From NCBI RefSeq assembly GCF_002127325.2, contig NC_035438.2, positions 91,011,948-91,075,947 of the forward strand: a stretch of DNA of 64,000 bases, in the 5' to 3' direction. This document shows, one piece after another, positions 12,769 through 24,162 of the stretch (its first letter is position 1; the number at the start of each line of letters is the position of its first letter). Made by a program: the position numbers and the translations under genes. Origin of the DNA: Helianthus annuus. Taxonomy: Eukaryota; Streptophyta; Magnoliopsida; Asterales; Asteraceae. The notes under the pieces were generated by a model. The model did not search any database, was not told the DNA's origin, and worked only from the letters and a program-made list of their open reading frames with translations.

Positions 12769-13121
12769 TATATAATTTATTAAATTTGTTGCCTCACAGT
12801 AAAACACTATTCAATTTCTCTCTCTCTACCTTCTCTCTCTTTCTCTCATTCTCTCTCAGATTCTCTATCAACTTTCTCTCTCTTTCTTTCTCTCATCCCC
12901 TCTGCTATGCAACTTTCTCATATTTCTCTAACTATGAGGAAGAAAATGACAACGAAAGTTGGGAGCTCTTTGACGAGAATGCATTGAGAGTATATGACTG
13001 TACGCCACCGGTGACCACCATTACCGCAAATGCTAACAACACCTCCGACGCCGAAAAGTTGCAGAAATGGTGGTGCTTTCTAGATGGATCCGACGACGGA
13101 AAAAACCTAGGTCAGGTCTAG
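12769..13121 (+). other. Possible captured promoter and first-exon fragment
   Basis: TATATAA at 12769 is followed by a 90-bp pyrimidine-rich tract (TCTCTC repeats, 12816-12898), a common look for a plant promoter plus 5' leader. A frame with biased composition continues to 13121 (NYEEENDNESWELFDENA), rich in Asp/Glu, but has no in-frame ATG after the leader. The first ATG (12907) opens a different frame of about 26 codons. I do not recognise the product. A host gene fragment carried by the CACTA element is one explanation; chance is another. Confidence 0.25.
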
Positions 13122-13939
13122 CAACGACGGTTGATGTGTTTAGGGTTCCGGTCGCAAACCCATTTATCCAAAAAGTATCCAACAACCAGATTTCATGATG
13201 TATGTTGACAAACAGCAGTGGGTTAGGGTAGAAGGTGGAAGAGATAATGGTGAGGTAGGGGTTCCATTTTTTTAGATCTCACCACCACCACTAATGTGAG
13301 AGTATGCGTATGGGTTTGTTTGTGCTGTTACTGTTAGGGAAAGACATTATAGAGAAAGAAGCGAAGTATGCCATAATTTTTGTAATATCTTCACTTTCTA
13401 AATACCTCCTTTCTTAATCCCTCCTTTCATTTTAGGCATGTTACATATCCAATTATTGCCCTTCAAAAAAAAACATATCCAATTATTGAGTTATTTAGAT
13501 ATAGTAATAGATAAAAAAACATGAATATATTTAAGGAAAAGACAAAAGAAAACAGTAAGTACCTTTTCTTTAATCAATTTCTAAATAAATTAACTTATTC
13601 AGGGTGGAGGGTATCATTCAATCACTTTAAGGGGTTTGAGTCATTTCCTACCCAATGATATCATGTCATGTCAAGTCCTCATTCTACTCTCCATTTTGTA
13701 TTCAATCACTGGCAATGATTCAAACACTTAAAGAGTGGTAAAGAATTTAAAAAAAATTATGATTGGTTGAAAGGTGTTGGGACCCACCATTAAACCCCCT
13801 CCCTCCTCCTTCCCTCCTCTTCCCCGCAGCGGTGGGTATACACCAAAATCACCACTCTCCACTCATCGATTTAAAGCTGGCGATCATTCACCGCTCGGCA
13901 AACAAACTCCCCGAACCAACTCCCCGACATCATACCGAG

Positions 13940-14323
13940 TAGCATAATGTCATATGCAAGATAAATAAGTAAAAATGATATTAAATTTATATTCTCATAA
14001 ATTACATGTAAATTTTATATTAAGAGACTAAAACATAAATTAAATTTACTATCTTGAATGACCAAAGGAATTTGTATTCAAATGATACAGATGTCGTTAG
14101 CAAAGATATAACAACCTAACAAAGAAAGGAAGTCATCATAGTATACCAATTTTAAGTCATTTTTTTTTTCATTTTGATTTCGAATTATTAAAGTTCTATT
14201 TTTGTATCCATCTACATTTTGCGAGTTAACACTCTTCAACGCACATGTGTGGTTCAACAATTTTAAGTCTACTTTTTGTTCGGTTTAACAGTTTCGCCGC
14301 AACGCGCGAGTCCTTAAAACTCG
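13940..14323 (+). mobile_element. Helitron fragment of the family seen at 55640-60180
   Basis: The stretch ends with CGCCGCAACGCGCGAG followed by AAAACTCG|T, a decayed form of the hairpin-plus-CTAGT terminus. The preceding wording (GAGTTAACACTC, CGCACATGTGTGGTTCAAC) matches the Helitrons at 56400-56480 and 57400. The 5' limit is approximate. No coding sequence. Confidence 0.5.
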
Positions 14324-14359
14324 TTACTAAAAAATGGCAACATAGAATTACTAAATACA

Positions 14360-15088
14360 CAGTAAATACGCGTGGCGAAAGCTTAAACAATAGTCACACT
14401 TAAAATTACTAAATTTCATGTGGCTAAGTATAACCATTAGCCACATCATAGTCACTTTGTTTTTTGTTGGTGTGACGGAATGACACTAAACGTCACGGGA
14501 AAAGAACATTATGTGTGACTAAAGATTAGACAATAGTTACACTTAAAATTATAGTATTTCATGTGGCTTTACATAATCATTAGTCACACCATGGTCATTT
14601 TGTTTGTTTTGGTGTGACGAACTATTAGCAAACGTCACGGATAAAAAATATTATGTGTGACCAAAGGTTACACAATAGACACACTTAAAAATAATAATAA
14701 AAAAAAATCACGTGGCTTTACATATCTTTTAGCCACGCCATCTTTATTTTGTTTTTTATATGTGACGGAATGTTAGCATACGTAATGGACAAAATGAACA
14801 TGTGTGACCAAATGTTAGATGATAGCCACACTTAAAATTATAAAGTTTCATGTGTCTCTACGTAATCATTAACCACATTATCGTTACTTTGATTTTTATG
14901 TGACGGAATGATAGCAAACATCATGAGAAAAATAATTATATGTGACCAAAGGTTAGTCATTAGCCACACTTAAAAACAAAGAAAATCATGTGGCTTTACA
15001 TAAACATTAGTCACACTATCGTTCCTTTGTATTTTTGTTTGACAGAATGATAGCAAACGTCATGTGAAAAAAAAAAGAACGTGTGACC
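14360..15088. repeat. Right subterminal repeat region of the CACTA element, first part
   Basis: Several imperfect repeats of roughly 120 bp contain GTGTGACCAAAGGTTAGACAA, GCCACACTTAAAATTA and CATGTGGCTTTACATAA. The gypsy element entered inside one repeat, so the array continues at 49795 with AAAAGTTAAACAATAGTCAC. TSD TGACC is at 15084-15088. Confidence 0.8.
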
Positions 15089-15629
15089 TAAAGGGGTATG
15101 GTCCCAGATCTCTCGTCAGCACGACCGCGAGTGACCATTACCCTTATCAAAAAACCCCACCGACAAGAACTTATCTGTGTCCGTGCGGGCACGCACGAAC
15201 ACAGCTATCGAATCCAATCGGTCAAGCGATGGAAGAAGACTTACCTTGTGTATGAAAACGGGTGTACGCATAACGATGCGGCCTAGCACCGCATCCTATG
15301 AACACTTTCGTCATGACAAGGGATCTGGACAACAGTAACAGTCACCATAAGTGGCGATGCGGCATAGCACCACATCCCGCAGTCTTCGCTAGAGTGGGAA
15401 CGCGGAAACAACAGCGGTTACCACAGGCAGCGATGCGGCGCGACACTGCATCCTGCCCACGAGGCAAGAGGGACTGACACTGCAGTGCAAGTGGCACCAA
15501 TGACGGTCGTCTGTCAGCCCATACGTAAGCAACATACTAACGCCGCAGTAAGACATGGCTTCACCTCCACAGCCGACAAGCCTGACCCGCCTGCATAAGG
15601 GCGGCGCGTTGTCAGTCTGTCAACTCAAC
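15089..15629 (+). repeat. 5' LTR of the Tat-type gypsy element, first part (U3)
   Basis: Starts TAAAGGGGTATGG where the 3' LTR starts TGAAGGGGTATGG, so the terminal TG has mutated to TA. It matches 48945-49485 with about 31 differences in 541 positions counted by eye (about 5.7%). It breaks off at TCAAC (15625-15629), the TSD of the copia-type insertion. Confidence 0.9.
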
Positions 15630-16053
15630 TGTTGGTGCACTACATCTGTCGACTTCGTCTTGTATCGAGTCTTAGTCTTAGATTGTTAGATCAGGGCACG
15701 TTATACGAGAAAACAGAAGATTGTATGTATCTTAGATGAAGGTTTCGCTTATAGGGACATAGTTAGGGTTTCGCTTATATGAACATTGGAGGTTTCGCTC
15801 ATGTGACATGTACCTTGGAGCGAAACCTCATCAACTATATATAGGTGCACATAAGCGAAATCATGTAATCAGTCTTGTAATTCATACCGAGGTGCTGCCG
15901 GTGAGAGATTTGGATGTAATCTGTCAGATATCAATAGAGAAAGGTGTTAAAAGTGATTTGCTAGCTGTTTCTAAGTCAGATACTTGTTTTCCGCACCTGT
16001 ATCTGATCAAAACTCCTCTGAACGACTCGTTCGGGTCGAAACACGATCCTACA
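15630..16053 (+). repeat. 5' LTR of gag element copy 2
   Basis: TGTTGGTGC...GATCCTACA, 424 bp. It differs from the 3' LTR at about 8 positions counted by eye (1.9%). It contains three GGTTTCGCT-type motifs plus reverse copies near 15820 and 15855. Confidence 0.95.
15836..15843 (+). promoter_or_regulatory. TATA box of the copia-type LTR
   Basis: TATATATA followed by GGTGCAC, about 200 bp into the LTR. The same box is near 31400 in the 3' LTR, and a related TATAAATA is in copy 1. It is the expected start signal for element RNA, so transcription would begin roughly 30 bp downstream. Confidence 0.55.
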
Positions 16054-16055
16054 AG

Positions 16056-16067
16056 TGGTATCAGAGC
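16056..16067 (+). other. Primer-binding site (initiator tRNA-Met type)
   Basis: TGGTATCAGAGC, two bases after the LTR end at 16053. It is complementary to the 3' end of plant initiator tRNA-Met, the usual primer for copia elements. Confidence 0.85.
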
Positions 16068-16259
16068 TTCAGGAGGAGGAGTTCTGCAGAGAATAGCTGG
16101 AGTTCATCTTGTTTTCTTACTTCTACACCTTCTTTCATCTTTTCAGATAGTTTTATTGGTCAAAATCAACTCAAAATTTCACAGATTGTGTGTAATTGGA
16201 CATAGATAAATCCCTAAGAGTTTGGAATTGAAATACGAATTAAAAATGGACTAAAGTTA

Positions 16260-16520
16260 GTTCCGATTAGGTTTCGCTTATACGGACATCCCATGATTTC
16301 GCTCTTGTGACAGGGTTAGTTTAGCTCATAGTTACACAAATCTTTGATTTCGCTCATAATTACCATCATATTTCGCTCTTGTGTCACCATATCAGAAGGT
16401 TTCGCTCATTTGAACATACTGGTTTCGCTCCAGTGAACAATACCAGAGGTTTCGCTTTTCTGAACATTGATATTTCGCTTTTAAGGACAGTTGATATTTT
16501 GCTTTTAAGGACACTTGAAT
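16260..16520 (+). repeat. TTTCGCT leader repeats of gag element copy 2
   Basis: About ten copies of TTTCGCT(C/T) followed by variable TTGTGAC/CTGAACA tails, spaced about 20-30 bp, lie between the PBS and the gag start. The same motif recurs in the LTRs, and in complement form (AGCGAAAT/AGCGGAAT) in copy 1. Confidence 0.75.
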
Positions 16521-16541
16521 AAACTTTTTAAAATCTGAAAA

Positions 16542-18487
16542 ATGGACGAGGAATTTTACAACGCATTCGCTACTCTGGTTACCCCAATCACTGTTGCACA
16601 AACTACAATGCTCGAAAACGAAACGGGAACAATGCAAAAACCACCCAAACTATTGAACATTGAAGAATATAAAGGTTGGGAAGGTCGTTTCGAAAATTGG
16701 GTTCAAGCTAACTACCTAGACGCTTGGGAGTGTGTTGAAACAAAGTATGTGAGACCGTTAAATGATGATGAAGAGGAAGTTGCGATCAAAGACATGAGTG
16801 CCGATGACAAAAAGAAATATAAGAATGAGAAAATGATGTTAAGTTTGCTACAACAAGCTGTGAAGGAAGATATTATGGTCTTGTTACAACACAATGGGAG
16901 TTCGTATTCAATTTGGAAAGCGTTGCGATCAAAGTTTGTTGGTAGTCAGGAGATGGTAAAGAATAAGAAGTCGCTTTTGAAAAAGGAGTTTGACTTGTTT
17001 AGAGGATTGAAGAACGAGAGTACAAAACAGATCATTGAGAGATATTGCAACTTGTTAGTGAACATGAAGAGGTTAAGCATCAACAAAGACAATGAATAGT
17101 TAATTGAAAAGCTTGCTGATGCTTTACCACATGAAACTTGGGGAACATATCTGATGATGCTCAGGAACAAAAAGGGTTTTAGCACGTTAACCTTGAGCAA
17201 ATTCATTGAGAAATTGGAAGCTCAGGAAATGGAACAAAGAAAGATTGTTCGAATGAAAGATTTCGATTGTGAACAGGATATTGGGTGTATTACAAAGTAG
17301 GGGTGAATGAGAAGTCTACAAATCTATCTCCAAAAATAGAAACTGCTTACAACGCCAAGAATTCTTCTGGAAGTTCATCATCAGGATCAAACAGCAAAAC
17401 AAGTTTCACATCATTTCCTTCTTTTGATCCAAACATTTCAGCAACAAAAAATGGGAGAAAACTTCAGTGCAATATTGTTTTAAATCTTGAAAATGATCAA
17501 GATTATTCTGAGGAAGTTGCTAAAAACCACATGTCTTTATTAGGAATGGTTTTAGAATCTTACAGCTGTTTTGTTGCAGGTCATATCGGGAATCCAATGC
17601 TAACAAAGGAAGATTACGACCAGATAGATGCTGAAGAGATGGAACTGATGGACATAAAATGGTGTTTGGCAAGCATGTTACGGAGAGCTGAGAAATTCAA
17701 GCAGATCACGGGGAGAGATGATCTTCGTGAGGCTAATGTTTCTACTTTAGGTTTTGACAAATCTAAAGTCACTTGTTTTCGTTGCAGGGAGAAAGGTCAC
17801 TTTAAGAGGGAGTGCACCAATCGCGAAGCAAGTGGAGCTCAAAATCCTTTCAATAATAACAATGATTACTACCGAAAAGCCATCTACCATCAAGTTGCTC
17901 AACAACCATCTCAACAACATCAACATCAAGCACAAACTGCACATGGAAGACCCATAATTGAAGATTCTGGAAAGAGAGCTTGTGTGGTTAATCAGGAAGA
18001 AAAGAAGTCATTCAATTGGGATAAATATGTCTCAGCTGATGGAAAAGCTTGTTTGATCGATCAAGATGATGAAAATTTACCCGAGGGTTTTAGTTGGGAG
18101 AATTTTACTTGGGATAACTATATTCCTGATCAAGATACAGCTTACACAGCTTTTGTTGCCAGAGTTGAAGAAGAAAGTGATGATGATACTGAGTATTATG
18201 CCAGACAAATGGAAAAACATCTGAAGATGATGGCAGAAAGTGATAGTGAGGATGAGAAGGCAAAGAAGAAAAAGAAAAAGGTAAAGACACCGGTTAGCAG
18301 CGATGATGAGACAGTACCGGTAGTGAGAAGAAAAGTGAAAGAAACTCCAAAGTTCGAAATTAATGAAGAAGTCACTGCAAAGAAAAGTCCAATAACTTGT
18401 GAAAATTGTGAAGTTGTAAAGAAACAGAACAGTTCGTTGATCCACAACATGAACAGATTGAAAGAATCATATGATGTGTTGAACAGG
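16542..18487 (+). pseudogene. gag of copia-type element, N-terminal part (copy 2, interrupted)
   Basis: ATG 16542 (MDEEFYNAF) starts the capsid-like gag; the copy 1 start is equivalent. Residues about 20-185 form the UBN2/DUF4219-like domain (WEGRFENWVQ, then KALRSKFVGSQEM). The first CCHC zinc knuckle (CFRCREKGHFKREC, near residue 412) should bind RNA. A Gln/His-rich patch (near 17890-17940) and an acidic stretch with a KKKKKK run follow. Damage: a TAG replaces a Glu codon at 17097-17099, and one base is lost near 17283, so the downstream frame opens again at 17285. The frame stops matching copy 1 exactly at the LARD insertion (18488) inside an L-N-R codon run. The gag resumes at 27387. Confidence 0.9.
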
Positions 18488-21400
18488 TGTAACACCCCAA
18501 AACCCGAATGTTTATATTCGTTAAATGTTATGATATGGTACATCAAGAAATAAATGACTAGGTTATTTAACCTAGTTAAGAGTATGGTAGAAACAATTAA
18601 AGGATGAGAGTTGTGCCAATTATAATTAGTGGCAAACTTGAGGGACTAAAGTGGGGTAAATGAAAGTTGAATTTATAAAAAAAAATATACACACATACAC
18701 ACACACGATTGTGTGTTCTGGAAGAAGCCAGGAGCTCCATGAGAGCTCAAGAACCCTAAGCATGAAGAATCATCAAATTGAAGGGTGAATCGAGGTCTAA
18801 ATCCATAAATAAACACGGATTAATGATCAACTACACGAGGAGATCATAAGGTATGTTTTAAAACTTAGATTGGCGATCTTGCACGAAGTGGGTTATGTTC
18901 TAATTCGTGAATTGGTATGAAATTGAGTATGAGCATGTGTTAGAATCATCATATAGAATATGGATTATGAACGATTTGGAGTAATTTGATGTTTGGAGGT
19001 GAAACCCACTTCTAGTGGTGAAGATGGCGACATGGGTGTGTCACCCATGTCCAATCCTTGTTCAAATCTTGTTGTGTTATGTTGCATGTAATGCGTTCTT
19101 GTTAGGTAGATTGAATGTGATATGAATTTGTTGATGTTTTTGTGTTAATTGATGAATGAAAGCATGAAGTAGGAAGTAAAGCATGAAACACTTGTACATT
19201 ATGCATAAATTGTGGTATGCACACCAAGTGTTTGATGAAATGCCTAGGTGAGATTAATAGATGAAATGGTATGCAAGTAATGGATGAAATCGTATAATAT
19301 GGGGATATGATGTATTTGATAATAAATAAACATGAGAAATCTATTTTTAGATGGAATTCATGTAGGATTTGGTTGGCCATGTTATTTGGTAAAAGTATGC
19401 ATTAGAATATTGTACTCTATGTTGCAGTGGTATGATGTTTACTACATGTTTGAATAATTGCTTAATCAAAATTGATAAGTAAAAGTACACTAAATGTGAA
19501 GCATATGAGATCATTAGAACAGGATGAAGTTAGAATGATGTTGGGTTGTTAAGCATGGGTCATGGTGTTAGTTGTAGAATTATGTTACTAGAATGAACGG
19601 AATTAAATATGTTTGGTATGTGCATATAACTAGATGATCATGTGGTTGTATGCTTATTGCATCGTGAGTATGAAATGTATATAGTGTCATTAGTATAGTC
19701 TACTATAATGACATGGATGTATGAGGTTAAGTCGAAAGTTCATATGATAAATTGTTGACTTTTTGAAAGTCAACTGTGCATAAGTAGCAATGTTAGACTT
19801 TTGTCACAATTGTAATATTATAGAAAGTCATATGATGCGTGTTATATCCATATGTGTTATATGTGATGACATGATGAATTATATGAGTTTGAAAGATTGA
19901 CTTGTGAAAATATGCCTTATGCTTGTTAGAATTGACTAATGAAAGTCAAATGTGAAACATGAATTTGATATGACTGTTAATATGTACAATCATGTATGCT
20001 AACAAGAATGTGAACGCGATGACATGAAAGTATAGGGATCATGTCAAGATGGATGGAAGCATGGAAGGTTAACGGGTCAAAAGGAGGCGAGGAAACGGAT
20101 GTAATACGAACACTTAAGGTAACTGATTTCTGAAATCACTTCTTATTTATAAATGAAGTTTAGTATGTGGTATATAGGGAAACCAAGTAAGAATTTACAG
20201 GTAAGGGTAAGTACCAAGGTAAGTTCATATGAACTTCGTCTATCCTTAATGTAAATTCAGATGATGGTTTCATCATGTTAATAGAACGTGCATTATGTTG
20301 CTGAATGTTCATTGTGTTAATGGAATGTGCATTATGTTGCTGAATGTTCATCGTGTTAAGGGAATGTGCATTTTGTTGCTGAATGTTCACCGTGTTAATA
20401 GAATGTTCATTATGTTGCTGAATGTTCACCGTGTTAATGGAATGTTCATTATGTTGCTGAATGTTCATCGTGTTAATAGAATGTTCATTATGTTGCTGAA
20501 TGTTCATCGTGTTAATAGAATGTTCATTATGTTGCTGAATGTTCACCGTGTTAATGTAATGTTCATTATGTTGCTGAATGTTCATCGTGTTAATAGAATG
20601 TTCATTATGTTGCTGAATGTTCATCGTGTTAATAGAATGTTCATTATGCTGCTGAATGTTCACCGTGTTAATGGAATGTTAATTATGCTGCTGAATGTTC
20701 ATCGTGTTAATAGAATGTTCATTATGTTGCTGAATGTTGTGTTAATAGAATGTTCATTATGTTGCTGAATGTTCACCGTGTTAATGGAATGTTCATTATG
20801 TTGCTGAATGTTCATCGTGTTAATAGAATGTTCATTATGTTGCTGAATGTTCACCGTGTTAATGGAATGTTCATCATGTTTGTTGGAAGTTAGTCGGTTA
20901 TGTTTGTTTGTAATTGCGTTGATTTATGTTGATATGTTTATAGATAAGGCTCAACTTACAATAAGTGAATGTGACTTGTATGTATGTATGTATGTAGTTA
21001 TGTATGTATGTATGTATGTAAGTAGATGCGTATGTATGCAAGTAAAGGTATGTATGTATGTAAGTACGTATGTGAAGACGTAATCATGTATGTATGTAAG
21101 TAGATGCGTATGTATGCAAGTAAAGGTATGTATGTATGTATGTACGTAGTTATGTATGTATTGTATATGTGGTTTCAATACATTTAAGTATTGGCGTTAT
21201 TAACAGTGTGCCTCGAGAATGAAATGTAATGCAGCAAAATTATTGAAGTTTCGCCAAGGATTAGACACCCGGATGGAATGATTAAATCTAGAAAGATAAC
21301 GGAATGGAAAGTATATGTGGATAGAACGTAACGAGACTACATGATTGAGAATCTTGTTGTATATAATGTATGCTAATGTTGCGAATGTATGTGGTGGGTG

Positions 21401-21668
21401 CAGGTTGTACGAATCACAGATTATCATCACGAGGAGTAGCGATCAAAGACCGAGTCACAAGATAGATTGTACGGGAATGCTTGAGTATGTAATTTGATAA
21501 ACATAAGTTATGCTTTTATTTTATTAAATGAGTACGAAGGATGCATATATTGTAAAAGAGTTATTTTAAATTGAACTTTCAAGTAAGTCAAAACGTTTAT
21601 AATGAAAGAAATTTTATGGTACGTATTTCCGCTGCGTCTTTTCAGTTAAAGCGTGTTAGGGTCTTACA
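18488..21668 (+). repeat. 5' LTR of the LARD-like element
   Basis: 3,181 bp. A candidate TATA box (TATAAAA, 18675-18681) precedes an AC-rich patch. A 39-bp tandem array (about 20297-20880) and a GTAT/ATGT microsatellite (20980-21160) lie in the second half. The frames of 157-167 codons seen in the array on both strands are repeat artefacts. Confidence 0.93.
20297..20880 (+). repeat. 39-bp tandem repeat in the 5' LTR
   Basis: About 15 units of a 39-bp repeat built from GTTGCTGAATGTTCATCGTG and TTAATAGAATGTTCATTAT. Because 39 is a multiple of three, frames stay open on both strands without being genes. One short unit (missing about 9 bp) lies near 20733. Confidence 0.9.
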
Positions 21669-24162
21669 AGTTGGTATCAGAGCCCTGGTTTGAGAGAATC
21701 AAGTACGAGATGATAGGTACTTGAACTCAAACCTGTGTGCTCTTGTGATAAGGAACCCGTACAATCCACGACTCGATCAAGATCTAAAGGTAGAAATGGA
21801 ATGAAAACGTGTATGTATGCATTTATATGAAGAAACTAACGGTTATATTATGTGTAAGTTAAGCATAACTGCTTGGAAAGGATGATCCGTGAATGCGGTC
21901 TAGGACCGACATCAAGGCAAGTGATAAGACAAATGGACCCCAGGTACGTCAATTTAACGTGTGGGCGTATGAAGTGGTATAATTAAGAAAGTGAAAAAAA
22001 ATTTTAAATGAAATATAATAGTGACATGGCAATGAAGTTTTGAAAATGATACACGTGCCGAAACTTAATTCTTCGGACCTAAGGTGGCGATTACACAAAG
22101 ACACGAAACTAGTATGTGGATTGTGTACCTGGCCAGTACACAAGAAACATATAACGTTCGTGAGACCGTGATAATTGTTACAGGTAGGTCCGTTAGAATT
22201 AGGTAGCAGGTGGACGTGAGGGTGAAGAGAAACGTAAGACTTTCAAGAATGAAAGTATGAATGATATGTTAGAATCCGCGAGACGGATTCGAAGCATGAA
22301 AAGAATGAAAGTATGAATGATATGTTAGAATCCGCGAGACAGATTAGAAGCATGAAAAGAATGAAAGTATGAATGATATGTTAGAATCTGCGAGACAGAT
22401 TCGAAGCATGAAAAGAATGAAAGTACGAATGATGTGTTAGAGTCCACGAGACGGATTCGAAGCACGAAAGGAATGAAGTATGAATGACTTGTTTGAATCC
22501 GCGAGACAGATTCAACACATGTAAGGAATGAAAAATGTGAATGATAAGTTTGAATCCGTGAGATGGATTCAAATCATAGAAGGAAGAAAAGGTATGAATG
22601 GTACGTTTGGAACCGCTGGACGGATTCGAAACATAGAAGTAATGAAAGGTATGGATGTTACGTTTGAATCCGCGGGACGGATTTAAAAATATAAAAAGGA
22701 TGAAATTAGCCTACATCAGAATGTGCCAATAGTTTGACCTTGGTTGCGTCAAACGAGTCATATGAGTAAATATCAAAAGAATGATCATAATGGGCACGCG
22801 AACCTAAGTTAAAAAAAACGAAAGAAAGAAGTTTTGAACCAGTTAAGTGTTAGGTGTGCTAGTAATCAACTCTTAGGGGTCATAATGAATGACGGGCTAC
22901 GACCCGGACAATCATTCAAGTACGAACGAGAAGGGTAAGTTTTGACAAAAATACCGAAATGATGTAATGAATGTCTTTGCAAGCAAGCATGAATGAAAAA
23001 AAGGGGTACGAGCGTGTACCTCAATGTATATACGATAGTTAAGAAATGTCAGTTTGGCCTTGAAGGGTCAAACTGCAAAGGTTGACGAAATAAGTAACTA
23101 GAATGAAAGAATTGCATGTTAGAAATGAAATGTGTGACACGTTATAGCATACGTAAGAAATTGTAGAAGAATTATAGATGAGTAATCACCTAGTAGAATG
23201 AATGTTTGAATGAAATGTCCTAACCGCTAAATTGTTAATGATAATGTTAGAACTCTTGATGTGATGAAACCAATTGAATCGGTGGAAGGATGTGTACGAG
23301 CGAAGACACCTTACATGAATAAATGAAATCTAGCCTGGTACGGCTAGTACTCGTGAAGAATGCGGATCGATCTGGGTTACGGATCGTCGATTGATGATAT
23401 GAGATGAGGTTAGTAAAAGTTTAACTTATGTTGGATAAGTATGAATTGGTAAATTAGGAACAACCTACGAAATGAATGTCGGAATGGGTATGGTATAGTA
23501 TGGAATGTTTGATTTTTAAAAGTTGACATAAGAAGAAAACTATGTCATTAAAAAGTGAGTCTCAAAGGTTTGAGTGAAAATTTCTAGTATTGGTTAAATT
23601 CTTATATAATGAATCTGCATGACACGTATACTTATGCAAATTAAGAAATGCATGAAATGAGAGTAATAGTAATGTAAAATGAATAGGATGATTTGAAAGT
23701 AACGTAAGGGTAAGCATGGTACAAATAACTATAGAAATGTAGAACGATGTTAACTATGGAGTTAAGCACGTAGGTGTGACTATGAAATAGTAGTTATGTT
23801 GTGATAACAAAACAAGGGTTAAATGATATGCAATGTGTCTATAGAATGAAATATTAAAGGATGAGATGAAGGTATTAAATCTGTTATAAACTGATCATAA
23901 GAAGGTAAGAATTATTAAAAGTTTAAATAAATATGTATATTGACCTGTTACTAACGGTCGAGGAAATGAGAAAGTTATGTGGAAGTATGCCATGGAAAGT
24001 ATAGACTTGTTAAGAACAAGTCAAGTGTATGAATAACTATGAAATGAGATAGGATGATTACTTATAATTATGATGTGACTATTAAGTCAAACATAGATGT
24101 GTGTGTGTAAGAGGAAATGAGAAAGGTTTCGGGGACGGAACCTTATTTAAGGGGGGTAGACT
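21669..24162 (+). other. Non-coding interior of the LARD-like element, with a roughly 57-bp tandem repeat
   Basis: Starts with AG then the PBS. No frame longer than about 65 codons and no retroviral motif is present. At about 22240-22700 some eight units of a roughly 57-bp repeat (core GAATCCGCGAGACGGATTC, which is partly palindromic, plus AAAGAATGAAAGTATGAATG) occur, becoming more diverged to the right. The rest is A-rich sequence. Confidence 0.8.

Larger units (their letters stand above)
8761..13939. other. CACTA interior: unassigned, no transposase seen
   Basis: This stretch separates the two subterminal repeat regions. It holds only short frames (for example 8915-9142, 9536-9742, 11550-11774, 11892-12092, 12241-12453) that I do not recognise. 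Several are bordered by plausible plant splice signals (such as TTGCAG near 9308 and near 11658), so pieces of captured host genes are possible. A Helitron 3' end lies at 10762-10787. The phrase TAAATTACGATTTTGGCCCC near 11023 is typical of dispersed plant repeats. I could not support a gene model here. Confidence 0.4.

Noticed and set aside
16056..16067. tRNA-like sequence TGGTATCAGAGC, also at 21672 and 4145
   Set aside because: These are primer-binding sites complementary to a tRNA 3' end, not tRNA genes. No cloverleaf surrounds them.
20160..20768. Open frames of 157-167 codons on both strands (repeated at 25835-26443) as repeat proteins
   Set aside because: They arise from a 39-bp tandem repeat, a multiple of three, which keeps frames open on both strands. 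The repeats lie in a non-coding LTR and have no start context or gene signals.
20297..20880. Regular repeat array as a CRISPR
   Set aside because: The units are directly adjacent with no unique spacers, the DNA is plant nuclear, and there are no cas genes.
20951..21178. Tyr/Thr/His/Ile-rich frame (also 26612-26896) as a small protein
   Set aside because: It is a translation of a GTAT/ATGT microsatellite.
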